The translations under genes and the position numbers were made by a program. Source: Pseudomaricurvus sp033283175 (GTDB lineage Bacteria > Pseudomonadota > Gammaproteobacteria > Pseudomonadales > Cellvibrionaceae). Taken from it: a stretch of DNA of 64,000 nt. The stretch is taken from the NCBI GenBank assembly GCA_033283175.1, contig JAWMQM010000004.1, positions 248,001-312,000 on the forward strand. Reading direction: 5' to 3'. Shown here piece after piece: positions 16,040-25,393 of the stretch. The notes below the pieces were generated by a model. It was given only the letters and a program-made list of their open reading frames with translations, had not been told where the DNA came from and ran no database searches. Position 1 is the first letter of the stretch. Every line of letters starts with the position of its first letter.

Positions 16040-17479
16040 TTAATAAACATCCTTCCCCACAAACCCCTTAAACACGGTCTTGGCAATGATCTTCAGATCC
16101 CACCATACCGACCAGTGGTGGATGTAGTGCAGGTCGTGCTCAATGCGCTTTTCCATCTTCTCCAGCGTATCGGTTTCGCCACGCCAGCCGTTGATCTGGG
16201 CCCAGCCGGTGATGCCGGGTTTGATCTTGTGGCGGCGCATGTAGCTCTTAATCTGCTTGCGGAACTCTTCGTTGTGGGCCACGGCATGGGGGCGGGGGCC
16301 GACGATGGACATGCTGCCCTGCAGTACATTGATAAACTGTGGCAGCTCATCCAGTGAGGTCTTGCGCAGAAACGCGCCAACTGCCGTGATTCGGGGGTCG
16401 TTGCGGGTGGCTTGCCTGAAGTCTGCGCCGTTCTCCATCACCCGCATGGTGCGGAATTTCCACACATCAATGGGCTTGCCATCCATGCCATAGCGTTTCT
16501 GCTTGAAGATCACCGGGCCGCGAGAGGTTAACTTGACCGCCAGGGAGATCAGCAGCAACAGAGGCGAGATCAGCGTCAGGATAACGCAGGAGATCACAAC
16601 ATCTTCCAGCCGCTTGATCCAGCCATTCAGGCCACGCATCGGCTCACCGATGAGCCCATAGGCGGGAATACCATTGAGGTTGATACTGCGTGCGTGCAGC
16701 AGCTCGAACACAAACACGTCGGGCACCACATAAACCGCCGCGGTGGAGTTTGAGAGACGATCCAGCAACTCCTGGATACGCTCTTCCGCCCGCATGGGCA
16801 GGGCAATATAGACGCTGTCCAGCTTGCCCTGCTCAGCCAGCTCCACCAGCAAGTCAAAATTGCCCACGGTGGCACGAGCCGCTACCGACAGATCGCTTTT
16901 ATCACGGCGGCAACTACCGGTGATGGGGTGATTCGCCTGGCGATCATCAAAGAAGCCGTAAATCTTGTAGCCTGTCCAGGTGGCGTGGGTCAGGCGAGCC
17001 GCCACTTGCTCTGCCAGCGCACCGGTGCCAACGATGGCTGCGGTGCGGGTATTAAAGCCGTTACGACGCAGGCCACGCAGGCCGATACGCGCCACCAGGC
17101 GCCAGGACAACATCGACGTCAGCGCCAGTGCGAACCACTGGGCGTAGAGTGGCCAGACAAACAATGAGTCGACACTGCTGAAAAATTGACCACCCGCGAA
17201 GATAGCCACAAACCCAATGGTCCAGCACACGAACACCTGCCGCGCTTCGGACCACAAGGTTTCGGAGCGCCAGGAACGGTAGATCTCGGTAAAGTCGGCG
17301 AGCACTTGATGCAGTAAGCCGCCTACCAGACCGACGATCCAGTAGTCGCTGCTCAGTTTTACGCCATTGAGGTGCAATACAATCCCGACCGTCAGGACGA
17401 TCAAGGTGGAATCCACTACGCGGGCCAGAAACGCAAACTGGGATGCGTAGGGCTTAATAAATCCGTTAGAGCCAGGCAC
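16040..17479 (-). CDS. wcaJ: undecaprenyl-phosphate glucose phosphotransferase (WcaJ-like)
   Basis: 479 residues. It transfers glucose-1-phosphate (or a close sugar) from UDP-sugar to undecaprenyl phosphate, the first step of repeat-unit assembly at the inner membrane. It has four N-terminal hydrophobic segments to about residue 135, a CoA-binding-like domain in the middle with VGTGALAEQVAARL, and a hydrophobic hairpin VISCVILTLISPLLLLISLA. The catalytic bacterial sugar transferase domain follows, with KQKRYG, WKFRTM, DELPQF and IVGPRPH. The GTG start has AGAAGGA upstream. It is the last gene of the leftward polysaccharide locus. The exact sugar is inferred from the family. Confidence 0.9.
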   Translation of the reverse strand: MPGSNGFIKPYASQFAFLARVVDSTLIVLTVGIVLHLNGVKLSSDYWIVGLVGGLLHQVLADFTEIYRSWRSETLWSEARQVFVCWTIGFVAIFAGGQFFSSVDSLFVWPLYAQWFALALTSMLSWRLVARIGLRGLRRNGFNTRTAAIVGTGALAEQVAARLTHATWTGYKIYGFFDDRQANHPITGSCRRDKSDLSVAARATVGNFDLLVELAEQGKLDSVYIALPMRAEERIQELLDRLSNSTAAVYVVPDVFVFELLHARSINLNGIPAYGLIGEPMRGLNGWIKRLEDVVISCVILTLISPLLLLISLAVKLTSRGPVIFKQKRYGMDGKPIDVWKFRTMRVMENGADFRQATRNDPRITAVGAFLRKTSLDELPQFINVLQGSMSIVGPRPHAVAHNEEFRKQIKSYMRRHKIKPGITGWAQINGWRGETDTLEKMEKRIEHDLHYIHHWSVWWDLKIIAKTVFKGFVGKDVY

Positions 17480-18183
17480 AAAAAGTCCTTCTTAAACACC
17501 GTTGGCGATGGACGCCTGTGCTGGGGTACAACAACAGTCGTTACAAACTTGCATCAAGGCGGTGGTGCTCCTTCGCACCGCCCCCAAATCCTTGATGGCA
17601 CACTATTCATTTTAAAAATTGAGTCACATATTCACAACCGTTTTGTGCGTAAAGTCTCGAAAAGTATGCGATTTTTCAGCATTTCGGGCTTGATTTTTTG
17701 TGGCTTATTCCTCCGGATGCGGGTTTTAAAAACCGTCTAACCCTGCGGTTATATCACGCTGCAGGCAGACCGCTTTTCTGGTACTCCGAGCTCTGCCTCC
17801 AACCGCTAATCCCCTATCAGCTACTGGCTTCAGGACAACAAACCTGAGCAACTCCTGTCAGCAATCCCGAAGTACAACAACTGACGCCCGACACCCTAAA
17901 ACCAGCGTGAGGATCAATTATTCATCAACGTTGGAATCCGGGTATCGGGCAAAAATACAGAGATACACCGCCCTCAGGCTCGGTAGCCGTGCAAGAGATG
18001 TTCAAGAAACAAACAGAGACAACCTCAAAACAATGCCGGGTAGTCAGTAGATGGCATCAGAAACACTGGAACTTGATGGTCAACGGGCCAGACACCGGCA
18101 ACAGTCCTATTTCCCCCACTGCTTAAAAACGGTTGTTAAACCAAAACCGCAGCCCTGATACAGAGGCAATTAGGGAAAGATAC
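17480..18183. other. non-coding gap upstream of wcaJ
   Basis: About 700 bp without a convincing gene and without REPs. It contains a GC-rich dyad near 17557-17580 (GGCGGTGGTGC, TCCTTC, GCACCGCC). Around 17600-17740 there is an A/T-rich stretch that could hold a separate wcaJ promoter. Nothing firmer can be said. Confidence 0.5.
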
Positions 18184-18636
18184 TCAGCACTCCAAATACC
18201 ACTGAGTATGGAGGTGAACCTCGTTCGACGAGCGAGCCTCATCCAGATCGAACCAGCGATAACGCCCGTGCTGCTGATCGGGCAAGGAAGCCAGATCGAC
18301 ATCCAACCGTAAGCGGTAGCCCAACACCACATAATGGGTTGAGAAGTCGGCTCCCGCGAAGTTATCGGTATAGTGATGCTCAAATGGCCCAAGAAACTCG
18401 GCGTCCGTCAGGGACAGCTCCAAACCCAACTCCTCCCGAGTTAGTCGCGCAAAAGCTTGCGGAAAGCGCTCACCCTTAAGAATCCGGCCCCCGGGCACGA
18501 ACCAGTACCCCTGGGCGGGGCGGTTCTTGCGCTGCCCGAGCAGAACCTGCCCCCTGGAGTTGATCACCACCAGGTCCATTGAGATCAGCGGTGTACTCGC
18601 CACCACCGTTTTGAATGTTTCCGCATCAAGCAACAT
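18184..18636 (-). CDS. gmm: GDP-mannose mannosyl hydrolase (Nudix)
   Basis: 150 residues, the usual length of Gmm (WcaH). It hydrolyses GDP-mannose or GDP-glucose to the sugar and GDP, and may tune the GDP-mannose pool for fucose synthesis. The N-terminal part PLISMDLVVINSRGQVLLGQR, FVPGGRI and the Nudix helix with LTREELGL are seen. As in other Gmm proteins, the Nudix box is shifted from the canonical pattern. It lies in the polysaccharide locus with gmd and fcl, as in colanic-acid clusters, but REPs separate it from fcl. Confidence 0.88.
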   Translation of the reverse strand: MLLDAETFKTVVASTPLISMDLVVINSRGQVLLGQRKNRPAQGYWFVPGGRILKGERFPQAFARLTREELGLELSLTDAEFLGPFEHHYTDNFAGADFSTHYVVLGYRLRLDVDLASLPDQQHGRYRWFDLDEARSSNEVHLHTQWYLEC

Positions 18637-18644
18637 ATCAACTC

Positions 18645-18915
18645 CCCCCCGTAGGAGCGCAGTCCCCTGCGCGATCTTTCAACCCACGAACATCGCCACT
18701 GCCACAGGGGCTAAACAGGCGCACGGATAAAAAAGATCGCCCGGGGAATAAGGTGAATTCTGGTGCAACCAGAAGATGAGATAGCCTGGGCCGCCGGGCC
18801 AGTAGGAACGCACACCCTGCGCGATCTTTCAACACAAGAGTATCGCCACTGCCACAGAGGGTGTGGCAGGCGCGCTGATAGAAAAGATCGCCCGGGGGAC
18901 CGGGCTCCTACGGGA
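18645..18915. repeat. REPs between fcl and gmm
   Basis: Simple REPs with GCGCAG and GCCCGG stems and one nested copy lie between the two genes. These are the only REPs inside the polysaccharide locus proper, and they are close to its downstream end. Confidence 0.75.
18735..18805 (-). repeat. nested 71-bp REP, copy 9 (degenerate end)
   Basis: Outer arms are GCCCGG and CCGGGC. The inner hairpin has changed on both sides (TTCTGG pairs with CCAGAA), a compensated pair relative to the other copies. The CTCCTAC foot is replaced by CCAGTAG, which is also the start of the next REP (GTAGGAACGCACACC). Confidence 0.7.
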
Positions 18916-18920
18916 TACGA

Positions 18921-19880
18921 TTACTTGCGGAAGCTGCCCTGATTATCCAGGAACCACTGATAGGTCATGGCAAGGCCCTCTTCCAGAGAAATGGAATACT
19001 CCCACCCCAAGGCCTTAAGACGATCCACATTCATCAGCTTACGCGGGGCACCATCAGGCTTAGTGGCATCAAAGGTGAGCTCTCCTTCAAACCCAACCAC
19101 CCTTTTCATGGTCTCAGCCATTTCGCGAATGGTGCAATCCACACCCGTACCTACATTGATATGGGACAGCATTGGCTGGCTATTAGCCTGATAGGTGGCT
19201 GTATCCAGATTCATCACATGCACACTGGCCGCCGCCATATCGTCCACATGTAAAAACTCCCGCATCGGCTTGCCGCTGCCCCACACCACCACCTCCGGCG
19301 CATTGGCCAACTTCGCCTCATGAAAGCGGCGCATCAATGCCGGAATAACATGAGAGTTATCGGGATGAAAGTTGTCATTTTCACCATACAGGTTAGTGGG
19401 CATCACACTGCGGTAATCGCGACCGTACTGACGATTGTAGGATTCACACAGCTTAATCCCGGCGATCTTGGCAATCGCATAGGGCTCGTTGGTAGGCTCC
19501 AGGGTACCCGTCAACAACGCCGCCTCAGTCATTGGCTGCTCGGCCAGCTTGGGATAAATGCAGCTCGACCCCAAAAACAGCAGCTGTTGTACGCCGTTCT
19601 GGTGCGCCGCGTGAATGATATTGGCCTCAATCAGCAGATTCTCGTAGATGAATTCAGCGGGGTACTCATTATTGGCATGAATCCCACCCACCTTGGCCGC
19701 CGCCAGGTACACCTGATCGATCTTTTCTTCTGCAAAGAACTCACTAACCGCCGCCTGACTCACCAGGTTCAGCTGGGAACGATCGCGCAAGACCAGCTCC
19801 ACGCCATCCTGCTTATGCAGCTGACGTACGATCGCCGATCCCACCATACCCTTATGGCCGGCTACAAACACTCTTTTCAT
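18921..19880 (-). CDS. fcl: GDP-L-fucose synthase
   Basis: 319 residues. It epimerises and reduces GDP-4-keto-6-deoxymannose to GDP-L-fucose with NADPH. The N-terminal nucleotide-binding motif is GHKGMVGSA and the catalytic region has LGSSCIYP, followed by the family YxxxK as YAIAKIAGIKLC. The C-terminal LMNVDRLKALGWEY is typical. It works directly after Gmd, but the two genes are separated by a 0.6-kb GxxExxY cassette instead of being adjacent. Confidence 0.94.
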   Translation of the reverse strand: MKRVFVAGHKGMVGSAIVRQLHKQDGVELVLRDRSQLNLVSQAAVSEFFAEEKIDQVYLAAAKVGGIHANNEYPAEFIYENLLIEANIIHAAHQNGVQQLLFLGSSCIYPKLAEQPMTEAALLTGTLEPTNEPYAIAKIAGIKLCESYNRQYGRDYRSVMPTNLYGENDNFHPDNSHVIPALMRRFHEAKLANAPEVVVWGSGKPMREFLHVDDMAAASVHVMNLDTATYQANSQPMLSHINVGTGVDCTIREMAETMKRVVGFEGELTFDATKPDGAPRKLMNVDRLKALGWEYSISLEEGLAMTYQWFLDNQGSFRK

Positions 19881-19893
19881 TTAACAGACCTTT

Positions 19894-20450
19894 TAACCAC
19901 CGAGCGCACTGAGAGCACCGGGAAAAACCTCGATTTCTTAATAGCTGACACGCTTCACGCCGTCGATAAGTTTTTGGACATTGAAGTTGATCAGCAGACC
20001 TGTCTTTATACCGGAAAGCTTTAAGTAGGTTATGACCTGTGCAGTATGGATGGGCTGCAACCGATCCACCGCTTTTAACTCAACCACCAGACGCTGATTC
20101 ACAACCAGATCCAACCGATAACCAGCATCAACAATGACACTTTTGTATCGAATCGGCAGCGCCACTTGAGACTGAACCGCGAACCCAGCTTGCACCAGCT
20201 CATGCAGCAGACATTTTTCATAACCGGACTCCAATAACCCCGGCCCCAACTCCCGATGCACCTCAATTGCACATCCGATAACTTTCTGAGTCAGAGAATC
20301 CCTCTCCATGCAATCTCCTCCATGAGATTAACAGGATATTCACCACCGAGCACACCGAGGCTACGCCACACAGAGAGGCTTAATTATTTCCTTTTTAAAT
20401 TTAAAAAAAGAAAAATCTTTTCTCTATGTGCTCTGTGCCCTCTGTGGTTA
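19894..20450. repeat. inverted-repeat-bounded cassette carrying the GxxExxY gene
   Basis: The left edge reads TAACCACCGAGCGCACTGAG, then AGCAC. The complement of the right edge (20428-20450) reads TAACCACAGAGGGCACAGAG, then CAC. These imperfect terminal inverted repeats enclose 557 bp with the GxxExxY gene and an A/T-rich tail. A further related copy (CCACCGAGCACACCGAGG) lies at about 20341. Its position splits gmd from fcl, which suggests insertion as a unit. Confidence 0.55.
19938..20309 (-). CDS. GxxExxY family protein
   Basis: 123 residues. The name-giving motif appears as GLLESGY at about residues 24-30, followed by PIRYKSVIVDAGYRLDLVV and VVELKAVDRLQPIHTAQVITYL. The latter (D, then E-x-K) resembles a PD-(D/E)XK nuclease core. 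The family is common, often near polysaccharide genes, and has no established function. A nuclease-like fold is inferred from the motif. The flanking inverted repeats suggest that it travels as a cassette and is not part of fucose synthesis. Confidence 0.8.
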   Translation of the reverse strand: MERDSLTQKVIGCAIEVHRELGPGLLESGYEKCLLHELVQAGFAVQSQVALPIRYKSVIVDAGYRLDLVVNQRLVVELKAVDRLQPIHTAQVITYLKLSGIKTGLLINFNVQKLIDGVKRVSY

Positions 20451-20458
20451 CAAAAAAA

Positions 20459-21589
20459 TCACTCAACAGAGATAGAAACATCATACCCATGCGCCTTCAG
20501 CAACGCATGACGCTTGGCCTTATCCAGGTCCTGCGCCACCATCTCGGCACACATCTCTTCCACGGTAATTTCAGGCACCCAACCCAGTTTCTCTTTCGCC
20601 TTGGCTGGATCACCCAACAGAGTCTCCACTTCTGCGGGACGGAAGTACCGCGGATCAACGTGAACAATCACATCACCCACATTCAGCGCGGGAGCCTTAT
20701 CACCTTCTATCGCCACAATAGTAGCAATCTCGTCCACGCCAAAACCACTGAACTGAAGCTCTATACCCAGCTCTTTAGCAGACATACGAATAAATTCCCG
20801 CACACTGATCTGCTTGCCAGTGGCAATCACAAAATCGTCAGCCTGCTCCTGCTGCAGCATCATCCACTGCATACGGACGTAATCCTTGGCGTGGCCCCAA
20901 TCGCGCAACGCATCCATATTGCCCATAAAGAGGCACTTCTCCAGCCCCTGGGCAATGTTGGACAGGCCACGTGTAATCTTGCGGGTAACGAAGGTCTCAC
21001 CACGGCGAGGGGATTCGTGGTTAAACAAAATCCCGTTACAGGCGTACATGCCATAGGACTCCCGGTAATTCACCGTAATCCAGTAGGCATACATCTTGGC
21101 TACAGCGTAAGGAGAGCGCGGGTGGAAAGGTGTAGTTTCCTTCTGCGGGATCTCCTGCACCAGACCATACAGCTCAGACGTAGATGCCTGATAAAAGCGG
21201 GTCTTCTTCTCCAGCCCCAGAAAGCGAATCGCCTCCAGCAGTCGTAAAGTACCCATCGCATCCACATCGGCCGTATACTCAGGTGACTCAAACGACACCG
21301 CCACGTGAGACTGCGCGCCCAGGTTATACACCTCGTCGGGCTGGACCTCGCGCATAATGCGAGTCAGGTTAGAGGTGTCCGTCAGGTCACCGTAATGCAG
21401 GTGAAAGCGCTGGTTATCGACATGCGGATCTTCGTAGATATGGTCAATACGCTCAGTATTGAAGGAAGATGCCCGACGCTTGATACCGTGAACTTCATAT
21501 CCTTTTTCTAACAAGAACTCCGCCAGATAGGAACCATCCTGACCTGTAATACCTGTAATCAGTGCAACTTTTTTCATCTGTTCACTCAT
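20459..21589 (-). CDS. gmd: GDP-mannose 4,6-dehydratase
   Basis: 376 residues. It converts GDP-D-mannose to GDP-4-keto-6-deoxymannose with bound NADP+, the first step to GDP-fucose. The motif GITGQDGSYLAEFLLEKGYEV is at the N-terminus, and the catalytic residues are in STSELYG and the YAVAK sequence. NFRESYGMYACNGILFNHESP-type family features and the C-terminal LGWVPEITVEEMC are present. A start at MKKVALITG, four codons in, is equally possible. Its substrate can come from the ManC encoded at 56366-57772. Confidence 0.95.
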   Translation of the reverse strand: MSEQMKKVALITGITGQDGSYLAEFLLEKGYEVHGIKRRASSFNTERIDHIYEDPHVDNQRFHLHYGDLTDTSNLTRIMREVQPDEVYNLGAQSHVAVSFESPEYTADVDAMGTLRLLEAIRFLGLEKKTRFYQASTSELYGLVQEIPQKETTPFHPRSPYAVAKMYAYWITVNYRESYGMYACNGILFNHESPRRGETFVTRKITRGLSNIAQGLEKCLFMGNMDALRDWGHAKDYVRMQWMMLQQEQADDFVIATGKQISVREFIRMSAKELGIELQFSGFGVDEIATIVAIEGDKAPALNVGDVIVHVDPRYFRPAEVETLLGDPAKAKEKLGWVPEITVEEMCAEMVAQDLDKAKRHALLKAHGYDVSISVE

Positions 21590-21636
21590 ATCTTGTAATC
21601 AAATAGGTGTGCTTTTACACCAAAGGAAGACCATTA

Positions 21637-22881
21637 TCACTTGCTGACCGCCAGCCTACAAAGTTCATCATTAAATTGTCCTAAAACAGCCCCCCTGTTT
21701 AAGAATCGCAGAGCATATTCTCTAGCAACGGTATTATACTGCCGGGCATCCTTTGCCAGAAGATTCTTCAGCCCTTTTAAAAATTCTGCAAGATTTTCTG
21801 GCTCAACACATTCTGCAATACCAGGGAAATTCGCACACAGCAACCCGAGCTCCGTGTGAGGTTCAGCTGTAATTAAGGCATGGCCACCGGCAGACAAAAT
21901 TCCCGTCAATTTGGATGGCAGAACAACATCTGCCGCACCGCATCGCTGAACCACCAAATGCACATCCGGCATAACCATCAGATCAGGCAAATCTTCATAA
22001 GCCACCAAATCGTGATACTGAATATTGGTTAATTGTAACGCTTCAGCCATCGACTCCAGTGTAGAACGGTAAGCACCCTGGCCAACAACAACGAACAGCA
22101 CATTGCTTGTGCCTTCTTCCTGCATGGCCGCTGCGGCTTCCAATACCAGCTCTAACCCCTGCTTGGCGCCAATATTACCCGAATACAACACCACCTTTTG
22201 CTGTGGAGAAATCCCCCAGGTTTCGCGAAATCGGCTTTTGTCAGCCTGAGGCGTAATAAAGTCTGTGTCGACCCAATTGGGGAAGAAAACAATCTTTTCT
22301 GCGTCTACACCCTTTTCCTCTGCCTTACTCATCATGCTTCGGGAAATGGTGCTAACTCTGTCGAATCGACGCAGAATAAAGCGCTCTGTCCTTGCCGCAA
22401 AACTCGCCATAAAACCTGATCTCCCCATGCCGAGCCCAAGCATCGCATCCAGTTCATAGTCCTGAATATGGATGACGCACCTGGCCCCACATATACGAGA
22501 GAAAATCCAGGCAAAAGGTGCACAGAAAAATGCAGGCACCACAACTATTACCACTTGAGGCCGCCATAATATCTGCCCGGCCAACGCCAGTGCACTACTT
22601 AGCGAAAAACTCATCAGGTGAATAATCCGCTTAACAGTATTGAGGGCAGAGGGTACATATAACGGACAGCGAATAACGTCCACACCGGAAATCCGTTCAC
22701 GCATAAAGCGTAGGGCGCTATAGCCCCGCCCTAGCTTCCAGGCCGGATAATAGGGAGGGGCAGCAATAACCCTAACATCATGCCCCGACGATTCAGCCAA
22801 CCACGGCGCCATTTCACCACTGTACTTCCCTATACCCGTCAATTCTGGAGAGTAGTTGATACCTAAAAACAACAACCTCAT
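21637..22881 (-). CDS. wcaI: glycosyltransferase, WcaI type (GT4)
   Basis: 414 residues. The N-terminus LLFLGINYSPELTGIGKYSG with IAAPPYYPAWKLG is the signature of the WcaI/WbuB group of cytoplasmic GT-B glycosyltransferases. The second Rossmann domain has VLYSGNIGAKQGL and ends around a PSKLTGILSAGGHAL sugar-nucleotide-binding segment. Colanic-acid WcaI adds an early sugar of the repeat, thought to be fucose; here the specificity is inferred only. Its ATG overlaps the stop of the preceding GT2 gene by 4 bp (ATGA), so the two are translationally coupled. Confidence 0.86.
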   Translation of the reverse strand: MRLLFLGINYSPELTGIGKYSGEMAPWLAESSGHDVRVIAAPPYYPAWKLGRGYSALRFMRERISGVDVIRCPLYVPSALNTVKRIIHLMSFSLSSALALAGQILWRPQVVIVVVPAFFCAPFAWIFSRICGARCVIHIQDYELDAMLGLGMGRSGFMASFAARTERFILRRFDRVSTISRSMMSKAEEKGVDAEKIVFFPNWVDTDFITPQADKSRFRETWGISPQQKVVLYSGNIGAKQGLELVLEAAAAMQEEGTSNVLFVVVGQGAYRSTLESMAEALQLTNIQYHDLVAYEDLPDLMVMPDVHLVVQRCGAADVVLPSKLTGILSAGGHALITAEPHTELGLLCANFPGIAECVEPENLAEFLKGLKNLLAKDARQYNTVAREYALRFLNRGAVLGQFNDELCRLAVSK

Positions 22882-23834
22882 AACGAGACTTCACTCTCAA
22901 TGTGTTTGCGCCTCGCCTCGGCCACTAAATCATGTCCAGTGAGTCGCGAAATCTCAGCTAATTTCTCTGCTTTGCCATGAAGGTGCGTCGTGGCCGCCTC
23001 CAACTCCATCAACTTGGCGCCAACTAAAAATCGATACCACCAGCCCTGAAGAAAGTGATAAGTGAGACCTTCACGCCCATCCAGGAATCCCAACTGAAAG
23101 ATATAGCGCCAGAGAAAATAGAGCGTTGTACTAACTGTGAAGGGTATACGGTTGTAGATTCTCTCTTTAGCCCAGCGCTTGAACGAGGCCTGCCACGATG
23201 CACTATCGCTTGTTAGAGCCTCATCACGAGGAAAGAGATCCAAGCGCTGGTTCAAAACATCTATTGCTTCCCGTGTCGCGTACTTGTTGTGCTTTTCAGT
23301 AAAGAAAGTTAGGTCATTTAAATTATGATCCGAAAAGCCACCCTTCAAGGTGATAGTACGGCCACCCCAAACCACCATGTGCTCGTCCATCCACCTATCT
23401 TCAATACGCCCTTGACCGTGACGCCAGATGCGTAACAATCGCAAGGGATAGCGCCCACCATGCCTCACCCAACGACCCATGAAAATATGCTTACGATCAA
23501 GGTTAATACCTACCACATCAGCAGAGAGCAGAGGTAGTTGATTGGAAATTTCGCGCGCAAGGTCTGGCTCTATGATCTCGTCGGCGTCTAATCGCATAAC
23601 CCATGAAGATGAGATCGGGGCATTATCCAAAGCCCACTGAAACTGCTGCGCATAATTGGTAAATGGATTCTGAAGCACCTGAGCGCCCAATCCTCGGGCA
23701 ATGGAGACTGTGTTATCCGTAGAGCCTGAGTCGATAACAAAAACTTCGCGCGCAAACCCTGAAATAGAGTCGATCGCTCTACCAATATGCTTCTCTTCGT
23801 TAAAGGTCAAAATGATGGCTGTGAGGCTAGTCAT
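22878..23834 (-). CDS. glycosyltransferase family 2
   Basis: 318 residues. It has the GT-A fold of family 2, with AIILTFNEEKHIGRAIDSI at the N-terminus, DSGSTDNT, and the metal-binding DxD as RLDADE near residue 84. The C-terminal third has two hydrophobic stretches and may bind the membrane. The WaaE-like pattern suggests transfer of glucose or a related sugar, but the acceptor is unknown. It overlaps its upstream gene (GMC oxidoreductase) and its downstream gene (wcaI-like) by ATGA junctions. Confidence 0.86.
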   Translation of the reverse strand: MTSLTAIILTFNEEKHIGRAIDSISGFAREVFVIDSGSTDNTVSIARGLGAQVLQNPFTNYAQQFQWALDNAPISSSWVMRLDADEIIEPDLAREISNQLPLLSADVVGINLDRKHIFMGRWVRHGGRYPLRLLRIWRHGQGRIEDRWMDEHMVVWGGRTITLKGGFSDHNLNDLTFFTEKHNKYATREAIDVLNQRLDLFPRDEALTSDSASWQASFKRWAKERIYNRIPFTVSTTLYFLWRYIFQLGFLDGREGLTYHFLQGWWYRFLVGAKLMELEAATTHLHGKAEKLAEISRLTGHDLVAEARRKHIESEVSL

Positions 23835-25393
23835 AAAATCTTGTCATTAGTCAAAGGGTTGCAATCTAGAGAAAGGGAAAGTTCATCAGCACAACGTAAC
23901 GCCAGAATCAACAACATCATTGTGGGATTTGCCCCTCCCCCACTCGGCAATACCGATGTTGAAATCACCCGAACATTCGGAGAAGCGAAGAGACGCAACT
24001 TGTCATCAACTACCCCACTCTCAGGACTAATACCCATACGAGTAGCTCCGCCCGGGTGGAAAATACCACCTCCCTCACGCATGCCCTGCTCTATTTGGTC
24101 AGAAGAGCGACGAACAAGGGTTGCCAGGTTTTGATAGGGTGACTTTTCCCAAGCATCCAGGAAAGCATCTGTAGCCACCTGCATAGCGGCAACATCGTGG
24201 CTCTTAACATCCCAGTCAATACGCGCAAGTGGCATGCCATATTGGTCTTTCTGCGTGTTAGATAGAGTGATACGGTTATCTGCCACTGGCTTTTGCTCAA
24301 TTACCATATGCAGCTCTAACTTTGCTCCCTGCGGATATAACAGACGTTTTTCAACATAACGCCACCAGCTGGCGCGGACCAACCATGGCGTGGCAGCCAG
24401 CAATTGAATAACGGTTTTCAAGCCCGGAAGACGCCGACGCTGAAGCTGCCTAAATACGTCTCTAAGTGCATCAAAGCCGCCCTTTCCTTTATCCGCGAAT
24501 CCAACATGCGCAAAACACGGAACGACGGTTACACGCAACTTAGAGCACCTTGCAAGCTCAAAACGAATATTGCGCATTGCGCCACGCCTATCGAATCTAA
24601 ACCCCACAAGCCGATTCAGTGCTCCGACCTCTTTTACATCCAGATCTGCAACAACAGTCGACAAATGATCATGAAAATACCGACCCAGATGATCATATCC
24701 GCCACTAATCATCCCGCCATTTTGCTGATCCGCTAACAACAAAAGTCGAGTGGATTCTATTGCCCCGGCGGCAATAATAATGGTGTCGGCTTGCACTGTT
24801 AGCGATGCCCCATCAGGCGCTTTCGCCGTGACTTCTCGTATCTCACCGGCAACTGACACAAAAGAACAAATTGTCGCATTCATCCAGATTTCAGGGCCGG
24901 ATGGTGAACTCGCCTGAGCTCGAGTCAAGTTGAAGACATTTCGCCTGCGAAATGGCGGCCATTTCGCCAACCGCGCGACATAGTCATCACCCCAGCTCAG
25001 ATCAGGTTCAACATAATTACCCTCAGGCAGGTCAAACAACTCTTCAACTCGGGATACGTACGGTCGCAACTCGTCAAAATGAAGGGGCCAATCTGCACAC
25101 GACAGATCAGCTTCCTGGAAAGGGATAAGTGCCCCCCCCCAGCGTGTTGAAGTTCCACCCAGACAGCGAAATCGACCGTCTTTGGCACCATTGTACGGTG
25201 TGCATCCGTGCTCAACAGCATTTAGTGGGTGTGTATCGTACTCTTGCTCATACCCGCCTGATTCAACGCACACCACACGCCGCCCGGTGTGGGCCAGCTT
25301 CACAGCCATCACCAAGCCTGCAGTGCCGGCACCAATAATCAGAATATCGGCATCAAGTTTTACATTACCAGAACCAACAAGGTCACTAATCAT
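23831..25393 (-). CDS. GMC-family FAD-dependent oxidoreductase
   Basis: 520 residues from the ATG at 25393 (MISDLVGSG), chosen because AAGAAGG lies eight bases upstream and it overlaps the preceding stop by only 8 bp. The FAD-binding motif is IIGAGTAGLVMA near the N-terminus. The GMC C-terminal domain has FHPGGATRMG with the catalytic His, and GANPTMM near the end. Family enzymes oxidise alcohols or sugars. Lying between a glycosyltransferase and an aldo/keto reductase inside a polysaccharide operon, it may oxidise a sugar of the repeat unit or a lipid-linked intermediate. No such role is proven. Confidence 0.85.
   Translation of the reverse strand: MISDLVGSGNVKLDADILIIGAGTAGLVMAVKLAHTGRRVVCVESGGYEQEYDTHPLNAVEHGCTPYNGAKDGRFRCLGGTSTRWGGALIPFQEADLSCADWPLHFDELRPYVSRVEELFDLPEGNYVEPDLSWGDDYVARLAKWPPFRRRNVFNLTRAQASSPSGPEIWMNATICSFVSVAGEIREVTAKAPDGASLTVQADTIIIAAGAIESTRLLLLADQQNGGMISGGYDHLGRYFHDHLSTVVADLDVKEVGALNRLVGFRFDRRGAMRNIRFELARCSKLRVTVVPCFAHVGFADKGKGGFDALRDVFRQLQRRRLPGLKTVIQLLAATPWLVRASWWRYVEKRLLYPQGAKLELHMVIEQKPVADNRITLSNTQKDQYGMPLARIDWDVKSHDVAAMQVATDAFLDAWEKSPYQNLATLVRRSSDQIEQGMREGGGIFHPGGATRMGISPESGVVDDKLRLFASPNVRVISTSVLPSGGGANPTMMLLILALRCADELSLSLDCNPLTNDKIL

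Noticed and set aside
17552..17590. Terminator near 17.57 kb
   Set aside because: The dyad is GC-rich but bulged and has no T-run on either side.
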